A stretch of 19,634 bases of DNA from FEN-1297 sp964498065 (GCA_964498065.1 CAZCFZ010000070.1:1-19634); one strand, 5' to 3'; counted from the stretch's first letter, positions 7,107-15,813 are shown. Numbers and translations: made by a program. Notes: generated by a model not told the origin, from the sequence alone.

Positions 7107-10100
7107 ATGAAATATAAAATAAAAGTTTTAAAGTATATATGGATTCTAAGCGCTGTCTTTCTATTTTGTCTGCCATCCGTTGTAGGTGCAAAAGGCATTG
7201 GCAACGGCGGTAAACGTAAAATTGCAAAGACTTCGGCCAGTCAAAATGCTACTGCGCCAATTAATATAAATAATATTAATGCTTTGCAGCAAAATAATGG
7301 ATTCAGCGATTTCAATCCAAATAGTAATGCCGAAGGAACAGTATTCCCTATTGGTACAGCAAAGAATATTTGCTTTGAAGGAGGATTTTTATGGGGAGGA
7401 TTTGTCCGAGGCGATACAGCAGTTAGAGTAGGCGGCTCAACTTATAATTCCGGTCTTGAACCCGGACCTCTCGGATCAGACGGAAAGCCGGCAGATCCAA
7501 CTGATGCACAATGGTCTATCTATCGTGTTCGCCAGGATGTTTACCCTGGAGGTCCATCGGTAGATTTAAGCGGAGACGCTGCGGCGTTTAGTTTCTGGTA
7601 TCCGGGTAACACGATTACAGCGGACCAGGTAAAAGCTCAATATTTAAACGATTGGAATAATTGGCCTGCCAAATATGGCGCACCTTATACGGATGCTAAT
7701 GGTGTATATCATCCTGTTGGCGGTGATACATATGATCCCAAAACATGCATTCCGGGTGTTAAAGGAGCTGATCAAACAGTTTACTATATAGCTAATGATG
7801 AAGATCCGAACCTTACACAGGGTTTATATGGCGCACTTCCTTTAGGTCTTGAAGTGCATGTTACTATGTGGGCTTATTCTCAAGCAGGCGCGCTTGGCAA
7901 TATGTATTTCAAAAGATGGCAGATTATAAATAAAGGATATCAAGGGTATACTATTGACAGTATGTATGTTGCATACTGGACTGATGTAGACCTGGGCGAT
8001 GCTACCGATGATCTTGTTGGCTGCGATTCTGCCTTAAGTTTGTCTTATACATATAACTCCAAACCGACGGATGCAGTATATGATCCGCTTCCGCCTCCTA
8101 GTATCGGCTTTGATTTTTTTGAAGGTCCAAAAGTTACTGGTTCTCCAACAGATACGGCAATTTTCCTCGGGAAAAAGATTGGCGGTTATAAAAACTTGCC
8201 TATGTATTCCGCCTTTACATTTACTAATCCCGGAAGTGGAACTTACGCACCCTGGGATGATCCGGACCTTGGTGTACCGCAGGGTTCAAGACAGATGTAC
8301 GATTTCATGCTGGGATTGGACAGAAACGGAGCTCCAAATATAGATCCTATAACTGGAAAGCCTTCAAGGTTCGTTTTTTCCGGTGACCCCGTAAACTTTA
8401 CCGGGTGGGTAGATGGCGGAAAATTACCCGGAGGAGTTAGCGGGATATCTTTCCCGGGAAGAGATGTTAGACAAGGAATGTCTGCCGGTCCATTTACTAT
8501 GGCTCCGGGCGATACGCAAGAAGTTGTTGTCGGCGAGATATGTGCTGGCGCAACTCCCTCTGTAGATTATCATCAAGCAATTACTTTGATGGAATCCTAT
8601 GACGTTTTGGCTCAAAAAATATATAATAACTTTTTTCAGATAGCATCGGCTCCTGCCACGCCTATTGTTGTTGGGACGGCCCAAAATAATAAAATTATTT
8701 TAGATTGGGGTGAAAATTTAAAGAACGTGGAAAAAACCGAAACTTCTGTTAGCCCTGATATTTTAGACGGTGGTGATTATACCTTTCAGGGTTATAATGT
8801 ATACCAAATTTCACCTTATGACGGAACAACAAAGCTGTTGGCTACATACGATATCATAGATTCGGTAACTTCAATACCCGAGGTAGATCGTGCTACCGGA
8901 CAAGAAGATCCCGGTATTTATGTTGAATTCGGCAGTAACTCGGGAATAAAAAGGTATTTTATAGATTCAACGGATGCGTTTAATGGGAATAAACCTTTGA
9001 ACAACGGAACGCCTTACTATTTTTCTGTTACAGCTTACAATTATAACCCTAAAGGTATTCCAAGAGCTCTGGAAACTCCTATTTCTAAAATTACCATTAT
9101 TCCGCAAAGCAATGCTCCCGGAGTGAGGTATGCTTATGGCGTATTAGATACTATTAAAACTCAACATAGTGGACCAAGTAATGGAAAAGCATTTGCGTTA
9201 GTTATTAATCCGGCAATATTGACTGGAGATCAATATAAAGTCACTTTTGACACAACCGGAGGTGCAACAACTTGGTCTTTAACAGATGTGACAACGAACA
9301 AAGTTCTTCTTTCTAATCAAACCAATCAAACTGGCGATATTAATTATCCAAGCGTAGACGGAATGCAGGTGAAAGTTGTTGGGCCGGCACCAGGTATGAA
9401 CCCCGGCGGAGAGGGAGTTGGCTGGGATATCCCTTCTGGGACAAGAAGATTTACATGGGCAGGAGGTGCTGACGGTTTAGGACTAGAAGGTTTTTCTGGA
9501 GCTATCGGCTGGGCGGCACCTAGTACTTTCTTCGGTGATGGTATTGAACCTGTTCCGGCAGCTGATCTTCCAAATACATTACTAACGCTGGCTCAAGTAA
9601 CCGATACTTCTCTTTATAATCCTAACTTTCCAGGTGCTTCAGATGTTAATATGTCTTATGGATATAGGTATGGAAGAGGTTTTGCAAATCCACCGGCTCA
9701 ACCTCAGTTTGCTCCATATATTGTAAATACTGCAGGTACTGGATACGATTTCCAGGACTTTAAACTTGATGTTCCGTTATCTGCTTGGAATGTTGACGAT
9801 CCTGCACATCCAGTAAGATTGGCTGTAGGCTTCCTTGAAAATAATGCTGCTGATGGATTAGTAGATGGGAAATACTGGCCACCTGATTATTCTCAGAGGG
9901 ACAACGTTGCAGGTACAGGTCCACGTGAATGGCTCTGGATTTTTAATGCCCCATACAGCGAGACAGGTAATCCGGCTTTTGAAGTGGAACCAATAAGTAA
10001 TGATTTACCAATTATGTGGTTCTGTACATATGCTCGTAGAGGCCCTGTACCATTTTCATCTGGAAGTACTGGAGAGGATCAATTCCTCATTTATTCTAAT

Positions 10101-10493
10101 CACGTTAATAGCTTAAAAGATTCATTTACATTTACAGCTACTGCACCTACTCAAAGCGATGCTCTTGCAAAGGTGGATGTAAATAAAATAAATGTATTCC
10201 CGAATCCCTATTATGGTGCTAATTACCTGGAACCTAATAAATATCAGAAGTTTGTAACCTTTAACCATCTGCCGAGTTCTGCTACTATAAGAATCTTTAA
10301 CCTTGCGGGAACACAGGTTAAGGTTATACATCATTCCAGCGGAAATTTTGAGCAATGGAGTTTAACTAATGAATCGAACTTGCCTGTAGCGAGCGGGTTA
10401 TATATAGCATATATCGATATGCCGCAATTAGGTGTCACCAAGATACTTAAGTTCGCTGTTATTCAAGGAGAACAGATTCCAGATCGTTTTTAA
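7107..10493 (+). CDS. Large secreted protein with T9SS-type C-terminal domain
   Basis: A 1128-residue exported protein of unknown function. The N-terminus has a basic stretch and a hydrophobic segment ending in SVVGA, with likely cleavage after about residue 28. The body is rich in Gly, Pro, Asn, Asp and aromatic residues, few lysines in a row, as in secreted beta-sandwich proteins. Around 515-675 there is a fibronectin-III-like stretch (KIILDWGENL, YTFQGYNVYQI, then PYYFSVTAYNYNPKG). The last hundred residues (about 1025-1120) resemble a T9SS type A sorting domain: INVFPNPYYGANY, ATIRIFNLAGTQVKVI, NLPVASGLYIAYI and KILKFAVIQ. About eight extra residues (GEQIPDRF) follow the usual final strand. 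It is the middle gene of an operon between a TonB-type receptor and a PorV-like barrel, which suggests surface display or release via T9SS. No enzyme motif was recognised; structural, binding or receptor-partner roles are all possible. Confidence 0.75.
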   Translation: MKYKIKVLKYIWILSAVFLFCLPSVVGAKGIGNGGKRKIAKTSASQNATAPININNINALQQNNGFSDFNPNSNAEGTVFPIGTAKNICFEGGFLWGGFVRGDTAVRVGGSTYNSGLEPGPLGSDGKPADPTDAQWSIYRVRQDVYPGGPSVDLSGDAAAFSFWYPGNTITADQVKAQYLNDWNNWPAKYGAPYTDANGVYHPVGGDTYDPKTCIPGVKGADQTVYYIANDEDPNLTQGLYGALPLGLEVHVTMWAYSQAGALGNMYFKRWQIINKGYQGYTIDSMYVAYWTDVDLGDATDDLVGCDSALSLSYTYNSKPTDAVYDPLPPPSIGFDFFEGPKVTGSPTDTAIFLGKKIGGYKNLPMYSAFTFTNPGSGTYAPWDDPDLGVPQGSRQMYDFMLGLDRNGAPNIDPITGKPSRFVFSGDPVNFTGWVDGGKLPGGVSGISFPGRDVRQGMSAGPFTMAPGDTQEVVVGEICAGATPSVDYHQAITLMESYDVLAQKIYNNFFQIASAPATPIVVGTAQNNKIILDWGENLKNVEKTETSVSPDILDGGDYTFQGYNVYQISPYDGTTKLLATYDIIDSVTSIPEVDRATGQEDPGIYVEFGSNSGIKRYFIDSTDAFNGNKPLNNGTPYYFSVTAYNYNPKGIPRALETPISKITIIPQSNAPGVRYAYGVLDTIKTQHSGPSNGKAFALVINPAILTGDQYKVTFDTTGGATTWSLTDVTTNKVLLSNQTNQTGDINYPSVDGMQVKVVGPAPGMNPGGEGVGWDIPSGTRRFTWAGGADGLGLEGFSGAIGWAAPSTFFGDGIEPVPAADLPNTLLTLAQVTDTSLYNPNFPGASDVNMSYGYRYGRGFANPPAQPQFAPYIVNTAGTGYDFQDFKLDVPLSAWNVDDPAHPVRLAVGFLENNAADGLVDGKYWPPDYSQRDNVAGTGPREWLWIFNAPYSETGNPAFEVEPISNDLPIMWFCTYARRGPVPFSSGSTGEDQFLIYSNHVNSLKDSFTFTATAPTQSDALAKVDVNKINVFPNPYYGANYLEPNKYQKFVTFNHLPSSATIRIFNLAGTQVKVIHHSSGNFEQWSLTNESNLPVASGLYIAYIDMPQLGVTKILKFAVIQGEQIPDRF

Positions 10494-10508
10494 TGAAGTA
10501 TAAAACTC

Positions 10509-10514
10509 AAGGAG
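10509..10514 (+). promoter_or_regulatory. Shine-Dalgarno site deciding the start of the PorV-like gene
   Basis: AAGGAG lies five bases before the ATG at 10520. An earlier in-frame ATG at 10493 overlaps the stop of the preceding gene (TAATG). It would add nine residues ahead of the signal peptide and has no comparable site, so the later ATG is chosen. Confidence 0.8.
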
Positions 10515-10519
10515 TAAAA

Positions 10520-11572
10520 ATGAAAATTGCAATAAAATTTTTAGTGATCTTGGCTGTCTTTCTCTTTGGGATAGACAGCGCTTTTGCTGGCGGTGGTAGT
10601 AGGAACGGAACCGGTGGTGCAACGGAATTATTGATACCTGTGGGTGCATCAAGCATTGCGTTATCCGGTGCAAATATTTCAAGCATATCAGGCATTGACG
10701 CTTTATATTGGAATCCTGCAGGCGTTGCGTATATGACTAATTCTGCAACTGCCGTATTCTCTCATATGAACTATATAGCAGATATAGGGGTCGAATACGG
10801 TGCTGTTTCGGCTAATTTTGAAGGATTTGGTATTGTCTCTTTAGGTATCAAATCATTGAATATAGGCAGTATTCCTATTACTACTAATGAGCAGCCAGAC
10901 GGAACAGGACAAACCTATTCGCCTGAGTTCTTAGTTGCCGGAGCTACTTATTCAAAAGAATTAACTGATAGAATAGCTATTGGTTTAACCTTGAACTATA
11001 TCTCCGAAACAATATCTCAAGTCAGCGCATCAGGTTTTGCTTTTAATGCGGGTTTACAGTATAAAAACCTTGGTGATATTAATGGATTGAGCTTTGGTCT
11101 TGTTATAAAAAATATAGGGCCGCAAATGACATATTCCGGACCCGGTTTGTTAATTAAAGCTCAAGCTAATGGTACAACATCCGATCCCACACAGAAGTTA
11201 CTTTATTCAAACTTTTACTCAATAAATGCTGCGGCATTCGATTTGCCTTCATCATTTGAAATGGGCTTCGGTTATAATCCGGTAATTGATGAATCAAATA
11301 TTGTTAAAGTTTCGTTAGATTACCAGAATAACAATTTCTCCGGCGACGTATATAATGTTGGTGCCGAATATGGATACAACAAAACGTTCTTTTTACGTGC
11401 CGGATATTCATATTCTCCGAAAAATCAGGATCCAAATTATATTTACGGATTTTCTGCAGGTGCAGGAATAGCTTATAATTTGGGAACAATTGATTTACAT
11501 GTTGACTATGCATACCGAACAACGAAATATTTCAATGGTAATCATATTTTTTCAATTGCCTTAGGGTTCTAA
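10520..11572 (+). CDS. PorV/PorQ-family outer-membrane barrel protein
   Basis: A 350-residue outer-membrane barrel. The signal peptide is clean, with likely cleavage after SAFA (residue 23). The mature protein opens with the family hallmark ELLIPVGASSIALSGANIS followed by ALYWNPAGVAYM, the pattern seen in PorV/PorQ and related FadL-like barrels. Alternating beta-strands continue to the end, which is FSIALGF with terminal phenylalanine. In characterised T9SS, PorV captures cargo emerging from the SprA translocon and PorQ helps anchor the attachment complex. Many paralogues exist beside secreted proteins in Ignavibacteria-like genomes, so this one is better called a family member than PorV itself. 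It is the third gene of the operon, 26 bases after a gene encoding a protein with a T9SS-like C-terminus, and probably serves that protein. Confidence 0.82.
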   Translation: MKIAIKFLVILAVFLFGIDSAFAGGGSRNGTGGATELLIPVGASSIALSGANISSISGIDALYWNPAGVAYMTNSATAVFSHMNYIADIGVEYGAVSANFEGFGIVSLGIKSLNIGSIPITTNEQPDGTGQTYSPEFLVAGATYSKELTDRIAIGLTLNYISETISQVSASGFAFNAGLQYKNLGDINGLSFGLVIKNIGPQMTYSGPGLLIKAQANGTTSDPTQKLLYSNFYSINAAAFDLPSSFEMGFGYNPVIDESNIVKVSLDYQNNNFSGDVYNVGAEYGYNKTFFLRAGYSYSPKNQDPNYIYGFSAGAGIAYNLGTIDLHVDYAYRTTKYFNGNHIFSIALGF

Positions 11573-11931
11573 TTTAGTCCTTTTATATTGGTATCCTTCA
11601 AGATTCGATAAAACGATCTTGAAGGATACTTGAATTTAAATACCAAACCCTGCGTAAAAAATTGAATCTTAAAAAGATTGGGAAAGTCTTTTTTTTTGAC
11701 TTTAAAGATATCCTTTCATTGTAATGTTATAAAAAACATAAGTTAATTCTTAAATGGAAAAATATTATAATGAGGATATTTTATGAGTTATGCTATTAAA
11801 GAATATTAATCATATCTTATAGTTTACACATCATATATTACTTCTTTAAATAAAAAATTAAAGGAGTGCTATTTATTTTCCCAAAATGATTTTAATGAGA
11901 TGCAAATAGATAAAAAGACGGTTATGCTGTT
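11573..11931. other. Convergent intergenic region after the receptor operon
   Basis: This 359-bp AT-rich stretch separates the operon from the convergent lipocalin-like gene. It contains the strong hairpin at 11591-11629 and a weaker AT hairpin at 11665-11679 (AATCTT/AAGATT) followed within ten bases by a run of nine T, a second possible terminator. An eight-codon frame MSYAIKEY (11783-11809) follows TGAGG at workable spacing, but nothing else supports it. No larger gene was seen. Confidence 0.55.
11591..11629 (+). terminator. Long hairpin downstream of the receptor operon
   Basis: GTATCCTTCAAGAT (11591-11604) and its exact reverse complement (11616-11629) make a 14-bp perfect stem. Two more C-G/G-C pairs can form inside after one bulged base, leaving a six-base loop. 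It starts 18 bases after the last operon gene. No strong T run follows, so it may be a transcript-stabilising 3' structure or bidirectional barrier rather than a classical intrinsic terminator. Confidence 0.6.
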
Positions 11932-12579
11932 TTATTTATCTAAAAAGTAGTCAACCTTTTTATATAGGTCATCATGATGAGTTTTTTTATCCGATAATAT
12001 AAGAAGTTTTCCTTTGGTCCAGAATTTTCGAGACTCAACGGTTTTAGTCTTATCATCAGCAAAATCAAAGGAAATTATATTTTTATTTATTTCGTAATTC
12101 CCTTTTTCAATAGTAATAGGTAATCTAAATATCCAATGTTTGTTTTTTGTAAATTTTGAAAATGCTGTGTGGCCATTAGGGTATTTCCAAGTGTAAACTC
12201 CTACTATATTTTTATCATACTTTATACTGCCGGGTATTCTAACCATAATAGTTTTTTCCAATTTCCCTTTTCTATTAAATACACTTTCTAAAGTATCCCC
12301 TTTCAATTTAATGGATAAAGTATCAATAATTTCTTTTCCCGTATGCAGATTTAATAATTTTGTAATCATTTTATTTTTTTTAATCTGGTAAGTATAATCA
12401 GCTGATAAAACATTCTCAATTATAAAAGTTTTATTGCGGTTAAATTTGATCATAATCCGGCGAGCATTTTTGCTGTTTACAGATTCCCAATTCCCAATAA
12501 TAGAATTAGTTTTTTGCTTGTTAAAAGAAAACGACAAAACTAAAGAAAATGTTAAAAATATAAGTACGAAAGGTTTCAT
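11932..12579 (-). CDS. Exported protein with two lipocalin-like repeats
   Basis: A 215-residue protein of unknown function. The first 19 residues are strongly hydrophobic (KPFVLIFLTFSLVLSFSF) and look like a signal peptide or membrane anchor; there is no lipobox cysteine. Two similar halves follow: IIGNWES with KFNRNKTFII, YTYQIKKNKMI and KGDTLESV (about 27-100), and IVGVYTW with KFTKNKHWIF, YEINKNIISF and KLLILSD (about 124-197). This G-x-W plus strand pattern resembles lipocalin-like domains of Bacteroidota, so an internal duplication is inferred. The ATG at 12579 is chosen over an in-frame TTG at 12588 because GGGA precedes the ATG. The protein is rich in Lys, Asn and Ile, with AT-rich codons. 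It lies 201 bases downstream of the carboxylase gene on the same strand; no functional link is evident. Ligand and role are unknown. Confidence 0.6.
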   Translation of the reverse strand: MKPFVLIFLTFSLVLSFSFNKQKTNSIIGNWESVNSKNARRIMIKFNRNKTFIIENVLSADYTYQIKKNKMITKLLNLHTGKEIIDTLSIKLKGDTLESVFNRKGKLEKTIMVRIPGSIKYDKNIVGVYTWKYPNGHTAFSKFTKNKHWIFRLPITIEKGNYEINKNIISFDFADDKTKTVESRKFWTKGKLLILSDKKTHHDDLYKKVDYFLDK

Positions 12580-12780
12580 TTTTCCCAAAAGATTGTTTGA
12601 TAATTTCCGGAATTTTATTTTAAAACTAATGATATATAATATTGAATTTTTAAAATCATTGCAAGTTAATAAGATTAAAAATTATATATATTCTTATTCC
12701 TCTCATATCGCCCGCGACTTTATTCGTCTTTGTATAATTGATTATGAGTTAATGAGATAATGGTTCATATTTTAATAATT
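12580..12780. other. AT-rich spacer between carboxylase and lipocalin-like genes
   Basis: No supported gene or clear terminator. A small GC-rich dyad TCGCCCGCGA lies near 12707-12717 within otherwise AT-rich DNA, without a T run after it on the minus strand. Confidence 0.4.
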
Positions 12781-15558
12781 TTAACCCGTATTTCTTACTC
12801 CCGCCGCAATTCCATTCACTGTTGATCTTAAAAGTTGGAGCATTAAATTCTTTTGTACTTTTGGCATTCTTTTGTTTCTAAATTGTTCTATGAATTTTAC
12901 CTGTATGAAGCTAATCGGATCTATGTAAGGATTGCGAAGCAGCAAAGATCTTTGGAGTGATTTATTTTTATCAAGAAGATTTTCTTCCCCTGTAATTTTT
13001 AAGATAGTTTTACATGACAGTTCATATTCATGATTGATTATTTTAAATATTTCTTTTGCACTATTTTGGTCTGATGCCAACTTTAAATATTCTTTACCTA
13101 TAATCATATCCGTTTTTAGCAAAACCATTTCAATATTGGACACTAAAACCTCGAAGAATTCCCACTCATTATGCATATTAATTAATTCTTCCCAGGAAGT
13201 TTGATTTTCAACCAAACATTTATTTATGGAGCTTCCAAAACCGAACCAGCCGGAGATTGTTTGCCTGTTTTGTGTCCAGGAGAAAACCCAGGGAATAGCT
13301 CTTAAATTTCGAAGGTCATTACTTCTTTTCCGAGAAGCCGGTCTTGAACCTATTTCAATATGTTCAATAATATCAATTGGTGTTACGGTTCTAAAATAAT
13401 TAAAAAAGCCCGGATGGTTAATCAGATCTCTATATGAAATTAAAGCATTTTCAGATATTTTATTAAAAACTGAATTGTAACGTTCAAATTCAATTGATTT
13501 ATTTGCCGTTTTAGATTTTGCTGTAGTAATTATAACTGCTGAAGCCATAAGTTCAAGGCTGGTTTCGGCAATTTGGGGTAAAAGATATTTTGATGAAATC
13601 ATCTCTCCCTGTTCTGTTATTTTTATTTTCCCTTCGATAGTACCTAGCGGCTGTGCTAAGATTGAAGTATTTACAGGACCGCCGCCTCTTGAAATACTTC
13701 CCCCACGTCCGTGGAAAAGGATTAATTCAATATCCTTGTTGTCGCACAAATGTTTTAAATTTCTTTGAGCCTTATATAATTCGTAATTGGATGTAACAAT
13801 TCCTCCGTCCTTATTGCTGTCTGAATAACCTATCATTATTTTTTGCACTTTGCCCCTGTACTTTAAATGCTGGGAGTATGCTTTATTTTCCAAAAGCTTT
13901 TTCATTATTTTATCGGATTTTTTTAGATCGTCGATAGTTTCGAAGAGAGGCAGTACATCAAAATTAGAGAAAGTTATTTTTTTATTTAAAACTTTAATTA
14001 AACCCGCTTCTTTTGCAAGAAGAATTGTACTTAAAACATCACTTACTGATGAGCAATTGCTGATAATAAAGTCGTTGCATGCGTTATGTGCTATGTTTTC
14101 CTTTCCCCATTTAATAATTCCTAATTCACCCAAAACTTGTTGCGTTATAGAGCTAAGTTTGCTGAATGAATTTTTAAGCGGCCTTGTAGTCAAAATTTCT
14201 GAAGTAAGTATTTCAATTTTCTCTTCTTCGCTATATGTATGGTAATTCTCACAAACTTCCGAGTATTTTAGTAAATCAACAATTGCTTCATTAATTAGCG
14301 ATGAGTTTTGTCTAATATCCAAGGCAGCTAAACGCAAGCCGAAAGTTTCGGCTTTGTATATTAAAGGAAGTACTATTGCTTGGGCAATGATCTTTCCGTT
14401 ATTATTTATTAGGCTGTTATAAATTAAATACAGATCATCTATAAACTCAGCAGAATTTTGATAACCCAGCCCCGAATTCTGTTTTAATTCTTCGAGTTTC
14501 ATTGAAATTGATAAAAGTTTAGAACGGTATATTTCCGAAGGATCGCGGAGAATTCCGTCCGTATTTCCCATCCTTAACTGTGCATTATCCAGTTCAACAG
14601 ATTTTATTATTTGCCTATTGGCTTTTATAATTTGTATCGAAGAACTTAATTCAGTATAAAGCTTTTCCAAATCCTGCTGATACAAATTTATTATCTGCTT
14701 TTTATTATTGATCATAGTTTGTTTAGTTAAGTCTACCGTAACAAAAGGATGACCGTCCCTATCCCCCCCAATCCATGATCCGAAATTAATTAGAGAAGGC
14801 GACGGATCTTCAATTTTAAATACGGATTTAAGATTGGAGTTCAACTTAAGGTAAAATTTGGGAATGACATTATAAATAACTTCTTTAAAGAAGAATATTC
14901 CGTGTTGAATCTCATCGTTTACCGTAACCTTTTGAAATCTTATTTCGTTTGATTGCCACAATAACGTTATTTCTGTTTGAAGATTGAGATTAATCGATTC
15001 GCTCTCTTCCCATGTGTTAATTGATAGTTCCCTTTGTAGAAGCAGTCTGCTTATCTTTAAAATTTTCCTCAAGATAGTCTGGCGTGTTGCTTCCGTGGGA
15101 TGAGCGGTAAATACGGGAATAATTTCAACCTTATTCAAAATATCTTTTATTTTCTCTTTACTTAGTCCCGCCTTGCTAAGTTCTATCAAAGCATCATGGA
15201 CCGAACCTTGGAGAGGCTTATCCTTTTTAATTAAATCATTCCGCTGAACTCTTATTTTATGAACTTCGTCTGCTGCATTTACAAGTATAAAATAAATTGA
15301 AAATGCCCTTACAACTTTATACGCATCTTCAGCGGTTAACGAGTCGATTAACGTTAGAATTTCTTTCCTTGTTTGTTCGTTATATTCCGTACGAAGCTTT
15401 TTAGTTAAATGTCTCAGTTTTTCAACCATTTCATAAATGTTGAATCCGGCTTGTTCTTTAAGAACATTTCCTAATATTATCCCGAGCTCACGTATATCTC
15501 TCTTAAGAGGTTGATCTTGGTCCGTATATTCAAGCTTATTTAGTGATTTCTTGTTCAT
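12781..15558 (-). CDS. ppc: Phosphoenolpyruvate carboxylase
   Basis: A 925-residue cytoplasmic enzyme that carboxylates phosphoenolpyruvate with bicarbonate to oxaloacetate and phosphate, replenishing the citric acid cycle. All main family signatures are readable: VFTAHPTEATRQT with catalytic His153, GGDRDGHP (264-271), GYSDSNKDGG (577-586), FHGRGGSISRGGGP (615-628) with the His-Gly-Arg-Gly-Gly loop, GTIEGKIKITEQGEM, SWTQNRQTISGWFGFGS, LRNPYIDPISFIQ and the carboxyl-terminal GIAAGVRNTG. Length is in the usual bacterial range and no plant-type N-terminal phosphorylation motif is seen. Small departures from the usual pattern are His for Asn in GGDRDGNP and Ser for Gly in GGSIGRGG; neither removes a known catalytic residue. 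The gene has an A/T-rich leader without a clear Shine-Dalgarno site, as is common in Bacteroidota. It is divergent from the amidase-like lipoprotein gene and appears monocistronic. Confidence 0.97.
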   Translation of the reverse strand: MNKKSLNKLEYTDQDQPLKRDIRELGIILGNVLKEQAGFNIYEMVEKLRHLTKKLRTEYNEQTRKEILTLIDSLTAEDAYKVVRAFSIYFILVNAADEVHKIRVQRNDLIKKDKPLQGSVHDALIELSKAGLSKEKIKDILNKVEIIPVFTAHPTEATRQTILRKILKISRLLLQRELSINTWEESESINLNLQTEITLLWQSNEIRFQKVTVNDEIQHGIFFFKEVIYNVIPKFYLKLNSNLKSVFKIEDPSPSLINFGSWIGGDRDGHPFVTVDLTKQTMINNKKQIINLYQQDLEKLYTELSSSIQIIKANRQIIKSVELDNAQLRMGNTDGILRDPSEIYRSKLLSISMKLEELKQNSGLGYQNSAEFIDDLYLIYNSLINNNGKIIAQAIVLPLIYKAETFGLRLAALDIRQNSSLINEAIVDLLKYSEVCENYHTYSEEEKIEILTSEILTTRPLKNSFSKLSSITQQVLGELGIIKWGKENIAHNACNDFIISNCSSVSDVLSTILLAKEAGLIKVLNKKITFSNFDVLPLFETIDDLKKSDKIMKKLLENKAYSQHLKYRGKVQKIMIGYSDSNKDGGIVTSNYELYKAQRNLKHLCDNKDIELILFHGRGGSISRGGGPVNTSILAQPLGTIEGKIKITEQGEMISSKYLLPQIAETSLELMASAVIITTAKSKTANKSIEFERYNSVFNKISENALISYRDLINHPGFFNYFRTVTPIDIIEHIEIGSRPASRKRSNDLRNLRAIPWVFSWTQNRQTISGWFGFGSSINKCLVENQTSWEELINMHNEWEFFEVLVSNIEMVLLKTDMIIGKEYLKLASDQNSAKEIFKIINHEYELSCKTILKITGEENLLDKNKSLQRSLLLRNPYIDPISFIQVKFIEQFRNKRMPKVQKNLMLQLLRSTVNGIAAGVRNTG

Positions 15559-15660
15559 ATTAAAATTTGCCGTATGAATGTACTTTTTGATTATTCTTTT
15601 TGAAAAACAATTATTTCAAAATAATAATTAAGCCGAATGAAATAACTATCTGCCGCACTG

Positions 15661-15668
15661 CAAATATA
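15661..15668 (-). promoter_or_regulatory. Candidate -7 element for ppc
   Basis: On the minus strand this reads TATATTTG, an exact match to TAnnTTTG and about 100 bases upstream of the carboxylase start. No clear TTTG is visible at the -33 position. Confidence 0.4.
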
Positions 15669-15764
15669 AAAATGAATAGATATAATGTAAATTTTTAACC
15701 CGGGCGGAAGTCTAGTATATTAAATAATGTGATAACGGTAATTAAATGTTGTTAAGTGGAATAT

Positions 15765-15781
15765 TCACATTATTAATGTGA
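15765..15781. promoter_or_regulatory. 17-bp perfect palindrome, candidate operator
   Basis: TCACATT and AATGTGA flank a three-base centre with perfect symmetry. A third copy of AATGTGA occurs at 15726-15732 in the same divergent intergenic region. The half-sites point opposite to the CRP/FNR-type TGTGA-N6-TCACA arrangement. It lies 33 bases upstream of the -7 candidate of the rightward gene, a usual position for a regulator site. Confidence 0.4.
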
Positions 15782-15813
15782 CAAATTATTAGTTTATTTA
15801 TTCTTAACGCTGG

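Noticed and set aside
4016..10493. SusC/SusD glycan-utilisation pair
   Set aside because: The downstream protein is far longer than SusD, has no lipobox, and ends in a T9SS-like domain; no glycoside hydrolase genes are nearby.
10493..10519. ATG overlapping the previous stop as start of the PorV-like gene
   Set aside because: The ATG at 10520 has AAGGAG five bases upstream and begins a standard signal peptide; the earlier start adds nine residues with no site of its own.
11783..11809. Eight-codon frame MSYAIKEY after TGAGG
   Set aside because: It is not upstream of any gene on its strand and is as expected by chance in AT-rich DNA.
12707..12717. Small GC-rich dyad after ppc as terminator
   Set aside because: The stem is only four pairs and no T run follows on the minus strand.
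12434..12760. 108-codon plus-strand frame
   Set aside because: It overlaps the lipocalin-like gene in antisense, has no ribosome binding site, and its sequence looks like translated AT-rich DNA.
13850..14245. 131-codon plus-strand frame inside ppc
   Set aside because: It is antisense to a fully conserved part of phosphoenolpyruvate carboxylase and shows no domain of its own.
15765..15781. CRP/FNR-type site
   Set aside because: The half-sites face the opposite way (TCACA before TGTGA), so the palindrome is kept only as an unassigned operator candidate.
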